Of a stretch of DNA of 27,196 bases, positions 1-8,800 are shown piece by piece (the stretch's first letter is position 1; every line of letters begins with the position of its first letter). Location: positions 1 to 27,196 of the IMG/VR virus record IMGVR_UViG_3300044624_000193; one strand, written 5' to 3'. The translations under genes and the position numbers were made by a program. Origin of the DNA: a virus. The notes under the pieces were generated by a model. That model ran no database searches, was not told the origin of the DNA, and worked only from the letters and a program-made list of their open reading frames with translations.

Positions 1-1145
1 CTTATCAGAATGCTCCTAAATTCAAATTCCTTTTCCACGTTTACTTTGAAATCGATAGAGATGCATTTTTGGGTTTTAACGGCGGCAGAACCGGCACCAA
101 TGTAAGTTTTGATACTAATTTTGGTATTTTAGTTAAAGACGTAAAACTTCCGTCTTATAGTATGAATACTGTTCAACTTAATCAGTATAATCGTAAAAGA
201 ATTATTCAAACAAAGATTAAGTATGATCCAGTAGACATTACTTTCCATGATGACAATGGTGACACTGTTAATGGTCTTTGGGAAGCATACTATCAATATT
301 ACTATAACGATAGCAAAAAGCCTGGTGTAGTGTTTGCCGGTAAAAGAGGAGGCGGACAAGCGCCTACTGGTACTGGTGTTAATGATTACAATACTAGAAA
401 TACATATCAACCATCAATCACCGGAGATGATGATTGGGGCTTCAACAGTGTTTCTGCTACTGATAGTGAAGTTAAACTTCCTTTCTTTAAGAATATTACT
501 ATATTTGGTTTTAATCAACACAACTTTACTGCATATACATTAGTAAATCCTATTATTACTTCATTTTCGCATGACACATACAATTACAATGAAGGTAATG
601 GTATCATGCAAAACAGAATGTCATTAGATTATGAAACAGTAGTATATAACTATGGTGCATTAGATGGTAGAGCACCGGGCGATATTGTCACTGGATTTGG
701 TGATGTTGCAACATATGACAGAACAGAAAGCCCAATTGCTAAATTAGGCTCAAACGGTACTATCCTTGGTCAAGGTGGTTTGATTGACGCAGCCGGTGGT
801 ACGTTAGATGCTCTTGGTAAGGGAGATATTCTCGGTGCAATTAAAACTGCTGGCACTGCATACAATACATTTAAGAATACTAATCTTAAAACTGTGTTAG
901 CAACTGAATTAACTACTGGATTACGTAATGCAACTTCAGGTACACCTAATGTAACACGTAATCAATTGTTTGACTTCCCTGCTCTTGGCGTACTACCAAG
1001 TTTAATCAATACTGCAAATGCTCCCGTAACGGCTGGCAGAACCGGACCCGCTCCTATTACACAAGAACCAGTAGCCGGTTCTCAATATAATGGGGAAAAC
1101 TTAACTACTGTACCAAGACCTAGAATCGGTGGACGCGGCGGATAA
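1..1145 (+). CDS. Tail-tube-fold baseplate/tube protein, 5' truncated
   Basis: The open frame runs in from the window edge (first full codon at base 3), so the start is missing; at least 380 residues are visible. The first visible residues (KFKFLFHVYFEI) and the segments VKLPSYSMNTVQLNQYNRK and VDITFHDDNGDTV, followed by FTAYTLVNPIITSFSHDTY, have the strand order of the T4 tail-tube superfamily (gp19, and the tube-like domains of gp48 and gp54). The tube-like part covers about the first 220 residues. The remaining C-terminal part is Gly/Ala/Thr-rich and looks like an extended tail. It is longer than gp19 (163 residues), so a baseplate tube initiator or cap role is more likely than the major tube subunit. 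Being directly upstream of gp4 fits a morphogenesis cluster. Fold assignment is moderately sure; the exact T4 counterpart is inferred. Confidence 0.55.
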   Translation, partial: YQNAPKFKFLFHVYFEIDRDAFLGFNGGRTGTNVSFDTNFGILVKDVKLPSYSMNTVQLNQYNRKRIIQTKIKYDPVDITFHDDNGDTVNGLWEAYYQYYYNDSKKPGVVFAGKRGGGQAPTGTGVNDYNTRNTYQPSITGDDDWGFNSVSATDSEVKLPFFKNITIFGFNQHNFTAYTLVNPIITSFSHDTYNYNEGNGIMQNRMSLDYETVVYNYGALDGRAPGDIVTGFGDVATYDRTESPIAKLGSNGTILGQGGLIDAAGGTLDALGKGDILGAIKTAGTAYNTFKNTNLKTVLATELTTGLRNATSGTPNVTRNQLFDFPALGVLPSLINTANAPVTAGRTGPAPITQEPVAGSQYNGENLTTVPRPRIGGRGG

Positions 1146-1174
1146 ATCGCCAAATTTGTAACAGATTAAAGTTG

Positions 1175-1182
1175 CATAAATA
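1175..1182 (+). promoter_or_regulatory. T4-late-type promoter box CATAAATA
   Basis: CATAAATA is followed by GTATT, close to the T4 late consensus TATAAATA-CTATT. Only 5 bases separate the box from the ATG at 1188. With T4 spacing (box at -13 to -6) transcription would start on the A of the start codon. No Shine-Dalgarno is visible. Confidence 0.6.
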
Positions 1183-1187
1183 GTATT

Positions 1188-1541
1188 ATGGCAACTATTC
1201 AACGACAAACAGATCAAACCGTACTCATTTACGACAACTTTTACAACATTAACCTTGTTGTAAACGCTGCCGACTATGATGTTGTGTATTCCTTTTTTAA
1301 GGGTGCATCAAAAAATTCTCAAATTGCAGGAAACTTTACTGTATTTCTTTTTAGAATCGCACAAGAAGCAAGCGTAAATGTACTTGAATTACTTGAAATC
1401 ATTAAAGGTCAACCAAACAAATTACAAATGAACAAAGTCATTTGCTATTACTTGAACTCATTCAAATCTAAAACAGCGTTATATGGTATCAGTTCCGTAC
1501 CTAGACCCAATGAATCTGTTCAAAGAAACATAGTGTTATGA
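1188..1541 (+). CDS. Small conserved phage protein, unknown function
   Basis: This 117-residue protein has no function I can name. It is soluble-looking, without signal peptide or membrane segment. It has a strand-rich N-terminus (TVLIYDNFYNINLVVNAADY), a helical centre (FTVFLFRIAQEA, VLELLEIIKG) and a basic C-terminus ending SVPRPNESVQRNIVL. From memory, similar small proteins occur next to baseplate or head-completion genes in aquatic T4-like phages, which suggests a virion or assembly role. The ATG lies immediately behind a late promoter box and lacks a Shine-Dalgarno, and the next gene begins one base after the stop. The gene is confident; the role is not. Confidence 0.75.
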   Translation: MATIQRQTDQTVLIYDNFYNINLVVNAADYDVVYSFFKGASKNSQIAGNFTVFLFRIAQEASVNVLELLEIIKGQPNKLQMNKVICYYLNSFKSKTALYGISSVPRPNESVQRNIVL

Positions 1542-1542
1542 T

Positions 1543-1983
1543 ATGGGTAATTGGGCACAAGGCTTCTTTCAACCAAAAAATCCTCAGAAATATGTAGGTA
1601 AACATAAGCCGAGATATCGTTCTGGTTGGGAACTTACCTTTATGACGTTCTGTGATACTAACAGAAACGTACTCTATTGGGCTAGTGAGTCAATGGCTAT
1701 CCCTTATCGTCACCCTATTACGGGTAAACCTGCTAATTATATCCCTGATTTTTTCGTAATGTATGAAAATAAGTTTGGCAAAAAGTTGGCAGAAGTAGTT
1801 GAAATCAAACCCAAAAAACAAAGTTTAATTGAAAGCAAAGCAGCCAATGCTAAAGATCGTATGGTTGTTGCTATTAATCATGCCAAGTGGGCAGCCGCAA
1901 TGGCCTATTGTAAAAGTCAAGGATTTTCTTTTAGAGTAATCACAGAAGATGATTTGTTTTACAATGGAAGAAAAAGAAAATAA
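1543..1983 (+). CDS. 4: Head completion protein gp4, PD-(D/E)XK nuclease-like
   Basis: In T4, gp4 acts late in head maturation, after DNA packaging, before tail joining. This 146-residue protein matches the family's usual length (about 150) and pattern: KYVGKHKPRYRSGWELTFM at residues 16-34, then W46-A-S-E49, Y66-I-P-D69-F, and V85-V-E87-I-K89-P-K-K. The spacing of E30, E49, D69, E87 and K89 fits a PD-(D/E)XK nuclease core, so the acidic and lysine residues expected for catalysis appear intact. The C-terminus contains FSFRVITEDDLF, also typical of gp4. The start ATG at 1543 follows the preceding stop by one base, and the gene sits inside a head/baseplate cluster. Confidence in the family is high; nuclease activity is inferred. 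Confidence 0.88.
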   Translation: MGNWAQGFFQPKNPQKYVGKHKPRYRSGWELTFMTFCDTNRNVLYWASESMAIPYRHPITGKPANYIPDFFVMYENKFGKKLAEVVEIKPKKQSLIESKAANAKDRMVVAINHAKWAAAMAYCKSQGFSFRVITEDDLFYNGRKRK

Positions 1984-1986
1984 ATA
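1979..1986 (+). promoter_or_regulatory. T4-late-type promoter box AATAAATA
   Basis: AATAAATAC overlaps the stop codon of the gp4 gene and is followed 5 bases later by the ATG at 1992. This is the same geometry as the box at 1175. T4 spacing predicts a leaderless message, and no Shine-Dalgarno is present. Confidence 0.6.
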
Positions 1987-1991
1987 CTTGC

Positions 1992-2474
1992 ATGACACGT
2001 AAATTAGAAGAACTTTTTGATATGGCAGCGGGCGAGAAGAACGACCTCACTGAACCACTGCCTGAACAAACACAAGAAGTAACAGCAGAAGCACTAAACA
2101 ACTTAGAAAAGATTGAAAATGCTCTTCCGCAAGTTAAAGGTTTAGAAGCCGCTGATACTGAAATGGATGAACTTGCAACATTAGCAACATCTAGTTATAA
2201 AGACTTAATGGATTTAGGAATGCAAGTAGATAGTCGTTTTGCTAGTGAAATCTTTAACAGTGCAAGTAGTTTCTTAGGACATGCTATCACTGCTAAGACT
2301 GCTAAAGTTAATAAAAAACTTAAAATGCTTGACTTACAGTTAAAGAAAGCAAGTTTGGATCAAAAGAATTCATCTAAATCAGAAGAAATTGAGAACACAC
2401 CGTTGGGAGAAGGCAAAGCCTTAGATCGTAATGAGTTGTTAAAGATGCTCAATGTAAAAACTGACAATAAATGA
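1992..2474 (+). CDS. Putative small terminase subunit, gp16-like
   Basis: This 160-residue acidic and helical protein has a core at residues 65-118 (YKDLMDLGMQVDSRFASEIF, then FLGHAITAKTAKVNKKLK). It resembles the central helices of T4 gp16, where a run of the type [20 protein letters not shown] is followed by FATLMGQM and a lysine-rich helix. gp16 forms rings that recognise DNA and regulate the large packaging ATPase gp17. The length is close to T4 gp16 (164 residues). Flanking sequence is disordered-looking, Glu/Gln-rich at the N-terminus. The large subunit does not follow here, which weakens the context. Its ATG lies 5 bases behind a late box, and its stop overlaps the next frame as ATGA. 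An unrelated coiled-coil assembly factor is the main alternative. Confidence 0.5.
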   Translation: MTRKLEELFDMAAGEKNDLTEPLPEQTQEVTAEALNNLEKIENALPQVKGLEAADTEMDELATLATSSYKDLMDLGMQVDSRFASEIFNSASSFLGHAITAKTAKVNKKLKMLDLQLKKASLDQKNSSKSEEIENTPLGEGKALDRNELLKMLNVKTDNK

Positions 2475-2480
2475 TAAATA
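2473..2480 (+). promoter_or_regulatory. T4-late-type promoter box GATAAATA
   Basis: GATAAATA overlaps the end of the gp16-like gene. With T4 spacing transcription starts near 2486. That excludes the upstream in-frame ATGs at 2471 and 2480 and favours the ATG at 2501. Confidence 0.55.
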
Positions 2481-2500
2481 TGTCATACGGGAAATCAAAT

Positions 2501-3124
2501 ATGAAAAGCCTTAAACAGTACATTACAGAAAGTGTTCATCTTTATGAATACACTATTAAAATCGCCGGTGAGTTCGATAAGAACTTCCTAGACCTATTTA
2601 AGTATAACTTAAATAAGTTTGATCCAGTTGAAATTGGTGAGCCAACTCAGACTCCTATTCAGAAGGACCCATATGGGTTTCCTAATCTGTCTAATCAGTC
2701 TGTAACTATCATTAAGTGCAAGTTTCGTTATCCAGCAACTGAGCCAATGGTACAGCAAATGGCACAATTACTTGGTCATCAAGTTGACTTTGTAAGATTG
2801 ATTAGCACTAAGTTCAACGATAGCATCAATGCAGAAGTTGAAGGCTATGCTAATGAAGCAAGTCACAGCCCATTGTTAATGCACACTGAATTAGAAGAAA
2901 TGCCTGGTGCTAAAGATGCATCAAAGGCTTATGGTGATTCATATTTGCAGAGCATTAAAGATCAGGCTCAAAAATCTAAAATGAATATTCCATATGCAGG
3001 TCAAAAGACTCCGGATGCATTTGATCCATTCAAACCATATTTGGATGACAAAAAGTTGGGCGACAATAGTCCAATGACTAAAATTTCTCGCCCCGCCAAA
3101 CCTCGTACTGGCGCAATGGGTTAA
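2501..3124 (+). CDS. Prohead/internal head protein candidate with capsid-targeting-like N-terminus
   Basis: Function is not established. I place the start at 2501, giving 207 residues that begin MKSLKQYITES. In-frame ATGs at 2471 and 2480 lie upstream of or within the predicted transcription start. The N-terminus closely resembles the T4 internal-protein capsid-targeting sequence MKTYQEFIAE-A, including a gp21-type cleavage site (I/L-x-E before a small residue, here ITE-S). The next 90 residues have alternating strand/helix character (EYTIKIAGEF, VTIIKCKFRYP, VDFVRLIST). The last 60 are Pro/Lys-rich and probably unfolded. It directly precedes a much larger protein with several similar peptides. 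I infer a virion or prohead role, possibly processed by the prohead protease. Confidence 0.6.
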   Translation: MKSLKQYITESVHLYEYTIKIAGEFDKNFLDLFKYNLNKFDPVEIGEPTQTPIQKDPYGFPNLSNQSVTIIKCKFRYPATEPMVQQMAQLLGHQVDFVRLISTKFNDSINAEVEGYANEASHSPLLMHTELEEMPGAKDASKAYGDSYLQSIKDQAQKSKMNIPYAGQKTPDAFDPFKPYLDDKKLGDNSPMTKISRPAKPRTGAMG

Positions 3125-3144
3125 ACACTTAAAGGAATACAAAA

Positions 3145-5787
3145 ATGAACTTCAAAGATATGCTCGAAAAGATTAGCCAGTTATCAGAGGCTACTGAAAA
3201 AACAAAGACAGGCACTAAGCACACTGCGGATGCAGGTGGCTATGGTCGTAGGTATGACGTTGACCAAGATGGTGAAGAAAAGAAAGATAAAGATCCTGCT
3301 GTAAAACGTGGTCGTGGACGTCCTGCTAAAGGCAGTGATGATACCGGCACTGTTAAGAAATATGACACTAAAGGTGTTGGTGATGTATTCGGCGGCGGCA
3401 AGAAGCCAAAGAAAGAAGTAGGCACTGTTTCTAAGAAGAATACTCTTAAAGATTGGTTCGAACATATGGAATCAAAGATGCTTGCAGAAGCAGAACAAGT
3501 AACTATGGAGCCAGCAAAGCAGAACACTCAAGTTATCAAGCAAGGTAGTAAAACAATAGGTACAGTTTCAAATCCACAGTTGGCTGCACAGATTAAGCAG
3601 TCAATTGGCAAGGGTGAAATGAGTCTTGCCGGTGACCAACTTGGTGAAGAAGAAGAAAATTACAGTGCTAAGAAAGCACGTGCTGGTAAAGATATTGGCA
3701 AGCCAGGCAAGAACTTTGCTAAGATTGCAAAATCAGCAGGCAAAAAGTATGGTTCTAAAGATGCAGGCGAACGTGTAGCAGGCGCTATTCTTGCTAAACT
3801 ACGTGGCGCACATGAAAGCGTAGAAGAAGCAGAGATTCCATCATCATCAGGCGTAGATACTATTGGTGCAGGCTTAGGTGCCGGTCGTAGTCAAACTACA
3901 CTTGAAGGTCGTGCTAAAGTAGGTGAGAAAAAGAAATTACCTTCAATGGCACACATTAAAAAAATGTGCAAAGACGGAAAGTCTGTAGCAGAAATTTGCA
4001 AAATGCATCCTGATTGTGATCAAAAAGAATTAAAACAAATGGTGGCTGATTGCAAAAAGACACTAGATGAAGCCTCAATGCCAATGAAAAAAGTCGATGG
4101 CAAAAGTGTCCCAGCGTTTGCGGCAGATGGCAAGGGTAAAAATGATTTAAAGAAAAAGAAGGCGGTAAAAGAAGGTATGAGCCATAGATTACAAGCGGCC
4201 CGTTTAGAGGGTAAAGCACACGGACTTAAGGGTCATTCACATTGCGGTAAAAATTATCAAGACATGGAAGAAGCACGTGTATATCACGAAGGCTACAAAG
4301 AAGGTCTAGATGAATGCTATGGTCAGATGCCAGTTCGAGGTCTAGTTGGTGAAGGTGATCCGGCAGCAACAGTTCCAGGCATGGATTCACAAGAAATGGA
4401 AACAATGACTACTATGGAAGACGATATGTACGAAATGGATAAAACTGCGTACATGAAGCAACAAGCAATCAAGACTCCAGGCAATACATTTAAAGCATTT
4501 GGTCAAACAATGCATGATAATGACGTTTTAGATGAATTTGCATTTGAAGCATGGGACAGAGAACTTAGCAATCTTCTTACCGAAGGTGAAGACAAGATTG
4601 AAGAAGGCATGACTGTTTCAATCAGTAAAGGTCAGCAAGGTGCTCCTGATTCAGTAAGCATTTCAGCACAAGATGCAGAAGCAGAACATCTACTAGCATT
4701 TGTAAAGAATGCAGGACTTGGTCTATTCGGCGATGACGCACAACACAGTGACTATGGCGCACCAAAAGGTGACAGTTCAGAAAAGAATGCACCAGGTGGT
4801 ATTGAAGTAGTTGGCGATCATGACGGCATGATGGGTATGCTACAGAAATTATCAGGCATTCAGCAATCAGGTGATGCAGAAGCCTCTGATTATGCTGACG
4901 AAGAAGGTCACGAAGACTCATGTAATGAGTGCGGTGGCATGATGGAAGCCGGTCATTCATGTGGTTCAAAAGAAATGGTTGATGAAGTAGAATCAGAAGA
5001 CCAAATGGAATTTGAAGTAGCAGAAGCAAACGCCCCTGACTCAGGTGAAGCAGAAGAGCGTGATGAAGAAACAACTGACGCTACACGTGATGCAGCCTTA
5101 GCAACAGCCGCTAGCCGGAACTTTGCTAACACTGATGCACCAGTCAGTGAAGAAGAAGTTGACGAAAGCGCACTACAAGCATACTTAGGTAACAAAAAGT
5201 ATGGAAAAGAAGGCATGGACGCATTGCGTAATGCAGGTCGTGAACATGCTAGTAAAGAAAAAATGGCAAATATTCGTGCCAAATATGACAAACTAGATGA
5301 AGAAGACGAAGATGACAAAGAAGTAAAAGAGGCTTATACATTTGAAAATATGTACAAGAAAATTGCAATGTTGTCAGAAGAGTCAACTTCTGAAAAAGAT
5401 GACAAGGCAGAAATAGCCGCTAAGAAAGTCGCTAAAGATATCGAATATGACGAAGATCATAAGGGCAAAGATGACAACCGTGCTGAAAAAGCCGGCGAAA
5501 AGGTCAAGAAAGATATCGAATACGATGATAAGAAAGACAAGAAAGAAAAGATTGATGAATGGGCAAACGAAGCAGGACCTGATAAAAGAGGTACAGAGGC
5601 TTCATTTGAAGAAGATATTGACTTTATGATGAATGTTATTAGTGGTGGATTGAATAAGCGTAAGTCAACTGGTCAAACAACAGTTCCTGTTGTTGCTAGT
5701 CAATTAAATCGCACTGTATCGCACAACACTACTGATATCAACGAGTCAGTAAATCAATGGAAGAAGTTAGCAGGCATTATCAAGTAA
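3145..5787 (+). CDS. Large acidic internal-head/scaffold-like protein with AT-hook and repeated processing motifs
   Basis: This 880-residue, highly charged, largely disordered-looking protein has no overall assignment. It begins FKDMLEKISQLSEA, an amphipathic helix ending in LSE-A like a T4 capsid-targeting peptide. Comparable helices recur at about residues 101-116 (ending LAE-A), 467-481 (LTE-G) and 733-747 (LSE-E). Other sites matching the T4 gp21 rule (L/I-x-E before G/A/S) are LDE-A at 307, IEE-G at 485 and INE-S at 865. Residues 54-63 (KRGRGRPAKG) form a textbook AT-hook. Two Cys/His-rich patches (about 274-303 and 593-606) could bind metal. The C-terminus is VNQWKKLAGIIK. The start has AAAGGA upstream, and a strong terminator follows. 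A processed core/scaffold or DNA-associated internal protein fits best; this is inference. Confidence 0.6.
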   Translation: MNFKDMLEKISQLSEATEKTKTGTKHTADAGGYGRRYDVDQDGEEKKDKDPAVKRGRGRPAKGSDDTGTVKKYDTKGVGDVFGGGKKPKKEVGTVSKKNTLKDWFEHMESKMLAEAEQVTMEPAKQNTQVIKQGSKTIGTVSNPQLAAQIKQSIGKGEMSLAGDQLGEEEENYSAKKARAGKDIGKPGKNFAKIAKSAGKKYGSKDAGERVAGAILAKLRGAHESVEEAEIPSSSGVDTIGAGLGAGRSQTTLEGRAKVGEKKKLPSMAHIKKMCKDGKSVAEICKMHPDCDQKELKQMVADCKKTLDEASMPMKKVDGKSVPAFAADGKGKNDLKKKKAVKEGMSHRLQAARLEGKAHGLKGHSHCGKNYQDMEEARVYHEGYKEGLDECYGQMPVRGLVGEGDPAATVPGMDSQEMETMTTMEDDMYEMDKTAYMKQQAIKTPGNTFKAFGQTMHDNDVLDEFAFEAWDRELSNLLTEGEDKIEEGMTVSISKGQQGAPDSVSISAQDAEAEHLLAFVKNAGLGLFGDDAQHSDYGAPKGDSSEKNAPGGIEVVGDHDGMMGMLQKLSGIQQSGDAEASDYADEEGHEDSCNECGGMMEAGHSCGSKEMVDEVESEDQMEFEVAEANAPDSGEAEERDEETTDATRDAALATAASRNFANTDAPVSEEEVDESALQAYLGNKKYGKEGMDALRNAGREHASKEKMANIRAKYDKLDEEDEDDKEVKEAYTFENMYKKIAMLSEESTSEKDDKAEIAAKKVAKDIEYDEDHKGKDDNRAEKAGEKVKKDIEYDDKKDKKEKIDEWANEAGPDKRGTEASFEEDIDFMMNVISGGLNKRKSTGQTTVPVVASQLNRTVSHNTTDINESVNQWKKLAGIIK

Positions 5788-5805
5788 AAACAAACACATT
5801 GTTTT

Positions 5806-5835
5806 AAATACCCGGCTTTAGTCGGGTATTTTTTT
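5806..5835 (+). terminator. Rho-independent terminator
   Basis: AAATACCCG pairs perfectly with CGGGTATTT around a short loop, followed by a run of T residues. It lies just after the stop of the 880-residue gene and before a new late promoter, separating the morphogenesis block from the fibre block. Confidence 0.9.
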
Positions 5836-5860
5836 GGCTGGACTACTTTAATCCAAAAAC

Positions 5861-5868
5861 GATAAATA
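5861..5868 (+). promoter_or_regulatory. T4-late-type promoter box GATAAATA
   Basis: GATAAATAC lies between the terminator and the fibre gene. A 21-base gap to the ATG leaves room for the Shine-Dalgarno AAGGTGA at about 5876-5882, so this is a conventional leader. Confidence 0.7.
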
Positions 5869-5889
5869 CAAACATAAGGTGATTATAAT

Positions 5890-8800
5890 ATGGCGCAACG
5901 TAACATTGATTTTGGAACATTTCCAGACGATCCAGATGCAGATGCTATTAGAACCGCATTTCAAAAAGTACAAGAAAACTTCTCAGAACTTTTCGGTGGA
6001 CTTCAAGACCAAGCGGTAATTTCAGTTAATAGAACTTCTGGTGCAGGTATAACAGTAAACTCTCCTACGGGAAACGTAGTAGTTACTGCTAATATTGCTT
6101 GTGTACAAGTACACACAAGTACTCTTAGCATTGGTAGAGATTCGAATGGTTCGCAAGATACCTCAATTACCAGTTCATCACAGGTTTTATGGGTCGATCT
6201 TCCTGCAAACATTGCAAACGTAGCAAACATTTACTTAACAGGTAACTTGTATGCAAATACTATTACTTCAAATTTACAGTTAAATGGTAACGTTGGAAAC
6301 TTCAGTGGCAATTTAACTGCGTCAAATTTAATTGCTAACTCAAGACTAGTAGTAACTGGCAATGCTAACGTAGGTAACTTGGGAACAACAACAGGTATCT
6401 TTACTGCTAACGTAGATGCAGTAAATTTCAATGGTACTAATGTAGTTGCTACTGGAAATGTATCAGGTTCTAGTGGCATCTTTGTTGGAAATATTTCAGC
6501 AGGTAATGCTAACTTAGGTAATTTAGTTACTGCTAACTATTTCTCAGGTGATGGTTCAAACTTATCTAACGTAGTTGCTGTCGCAGGTAATAAAATTGAA
6601 AATGGCGGAAGCAACGTAGTTGTAACTTTGAATGGTAACGTAACTACAACTGTTAATGGTTTTGTTGTTGAAGTAGTTACTACTGGTGGCGTCAATGTTA
6701 CTGGAACAGGCAACTTCACAGGAAGTCTTACTTCAGTAAATGCTAACTTAGGCAATAGTGTAACAGCAAATTATTTTGTTGGTAACTTATACGGCGCAGC
6801 CAATACAGCAACTAGTGCATCAACTGCTGGTACAGTAACAACCAATGCTCAACCTAACATTACATCAGTTGGAACACTGACTTCATTGACTGTATCAGGG
6901 AACGCAGGTGCAGGTAATGTTAACGCTGTTGGAGGTGTATTCACTTATGTGTCCGGTGATGGTGGAAATCTCAGCAACATCACAGGTGCTAATATTACTG
7001 GCGCTGTTGCTTTTGCAACTACTGCCAATGCAGTAGCAGGTGCTAACGTATCCGGTGAAGTAAACTATGCGGCTAATGCAAATAGTGTTGCAGGTGGAAA
7101 CGTATCTGGTGCTGTTGCATATGCAACTACTGCTAATAGTGTAGCCGGAGCAAATGTTTCAGGTGCAGTTGCTTTTGCAAATACTGCAAATGCAGTAGCC
7201 GGCGCTAATGTTAGCGGTACTGTTGCTAATGCAACATATGCTGTAACAGCAGGAACTGCTAATTCAGTAGCAGGCGCTAATGTCTCAGGTGCAGTATCAT
7301 TCGCAACAACAGCAAATGCAGTAGCGGGTGCTAACGTAAGCGGCGAAGTAGCAAACGCAACATTTGCAACAAGTGCTGGCACAGCAAACAGTGCAACTGT
7401 AGCGGCAAGTGCAAACGCAGTAGCCGGAGCAAATGTCTCAGGTGCAGTATCATTTGCAACAACAGCAAATGCAGTAGCAGGGGCTAACGTATCTGGTCAA
7501 GTAGGAAACGCATTAGTTGCAAGTACTGTGTATACTAATGCTCAATCAAATATCACTTCAGTTGGAACTTTGACTTCATTAGCAGTTACCGGTAATACTA
7601 CATCAGGTAATCTTTATGCTAACTCAGGTACAATCGGGGCTTCATTACTAACTGGTACACTAACTACAAATGCACAGCCAAATATTACATCAGTGGGTTC
7701 ATTGGCATCATTGACAGTTACAGGAAACATTGGTGCAGGTAATATTAACGGTGGAAATCTTGTCAGTGCTAGTTTCTTTAGTGGTGATGGTAGTGGATTA
7801 TATAATTTACCTGTTAGTGCCGGTACATTTATTAACAACGGTAATAGTAACGTTTGGTTAGATGCTAATGCTAATCTTAATGTAACTATTGCAGGTACGG
7901 CTAATGTAATGCGGGTTACTAGTACCGGAGCCAACATTACTGGCACATTAAACGTTACAAGCAATGCTAATGTAGGTAACTTGGGTGCTACTGGTGTAGT
8001 TGCTACTACTATTGCCGGTTCATTAACTACAGCAAGTCAACCAAACATTACATCATTTGGTACATTGACCGGACTTAATGTAGCAGGTACAAGTAACTTA
8101 GGTCCAAACAGTAATGTTATTATCACCGGTGGTAGTAACAATCAATTCTTATTATCAGATGGCACAGGTGGTGTCAAGTGGATTACTCCTGCAAACGTAA
8201 CCACTGCACCCGGTGCTAATACAAATATTATCTTTAACGATAATGGTAGCATCAATGCAACATCAGGATTAACATTCAATAAAACTACTAGTGCGTTAAG
8301 CGTAACTGGCAATGCAAACGTTGGCAACATCGGAGCAGCCGCAGGTGTGTTCACTACTGTAGCAGGTTCGTTGACTACAGCAAGTCAACCAAACGTCACC
8401 TCAGTTGGTACACTAACAACATTGGGTGTAAGTGGAAATATCACAGCAGCCAACATCACTGCTAACTCTGGTGTATTCACTGGCAATGGTAATGGATTAA
8501 CTAATATTCCGGGTGCTAATGTAACTGGAACTGTGGCAAACGCAACTTATGCAACAAGTGCAGGCACTGTAACAACTAATGCTCAGCCTAACATCACATC
8601 AGTTGGTGCATTGACTTCATTGATCGTGAGTGGAAATCTTAACGCAGGCAAAACAGCAATTTCAGCAGGAACAGTAACTTCTAATGTTCACGCATTAACT
8701 GTATTACAAACTTGGAATAACGCAGGTGTACAGTTTAGTGCAATTGAGGTAGATATTACTGACACCGCATCATCTGCAAACTCATTGTTATTAGATTTGC

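Noticed and set aside
1141-1148. GATAAATC as an extra late promoter after the first gene
   Set aside because: It lacks the final A, and a better box (CATAAATA) lies 34 bases further downstream next to the ATG.
1136-1152. Terminator after the tail-tube-fold gene (GGCG...CGCC)
   Set aside because: The stem is only 4 pairs and no T-run follows.
4622-5318. Long minus-strand open frames opposite the 880-residue gene
   Set aside because: They are low-complexity mirrors of Glu/Ser/Ala-rich codons (Leu/His or Ser runs), with no ribosome site or promoter.
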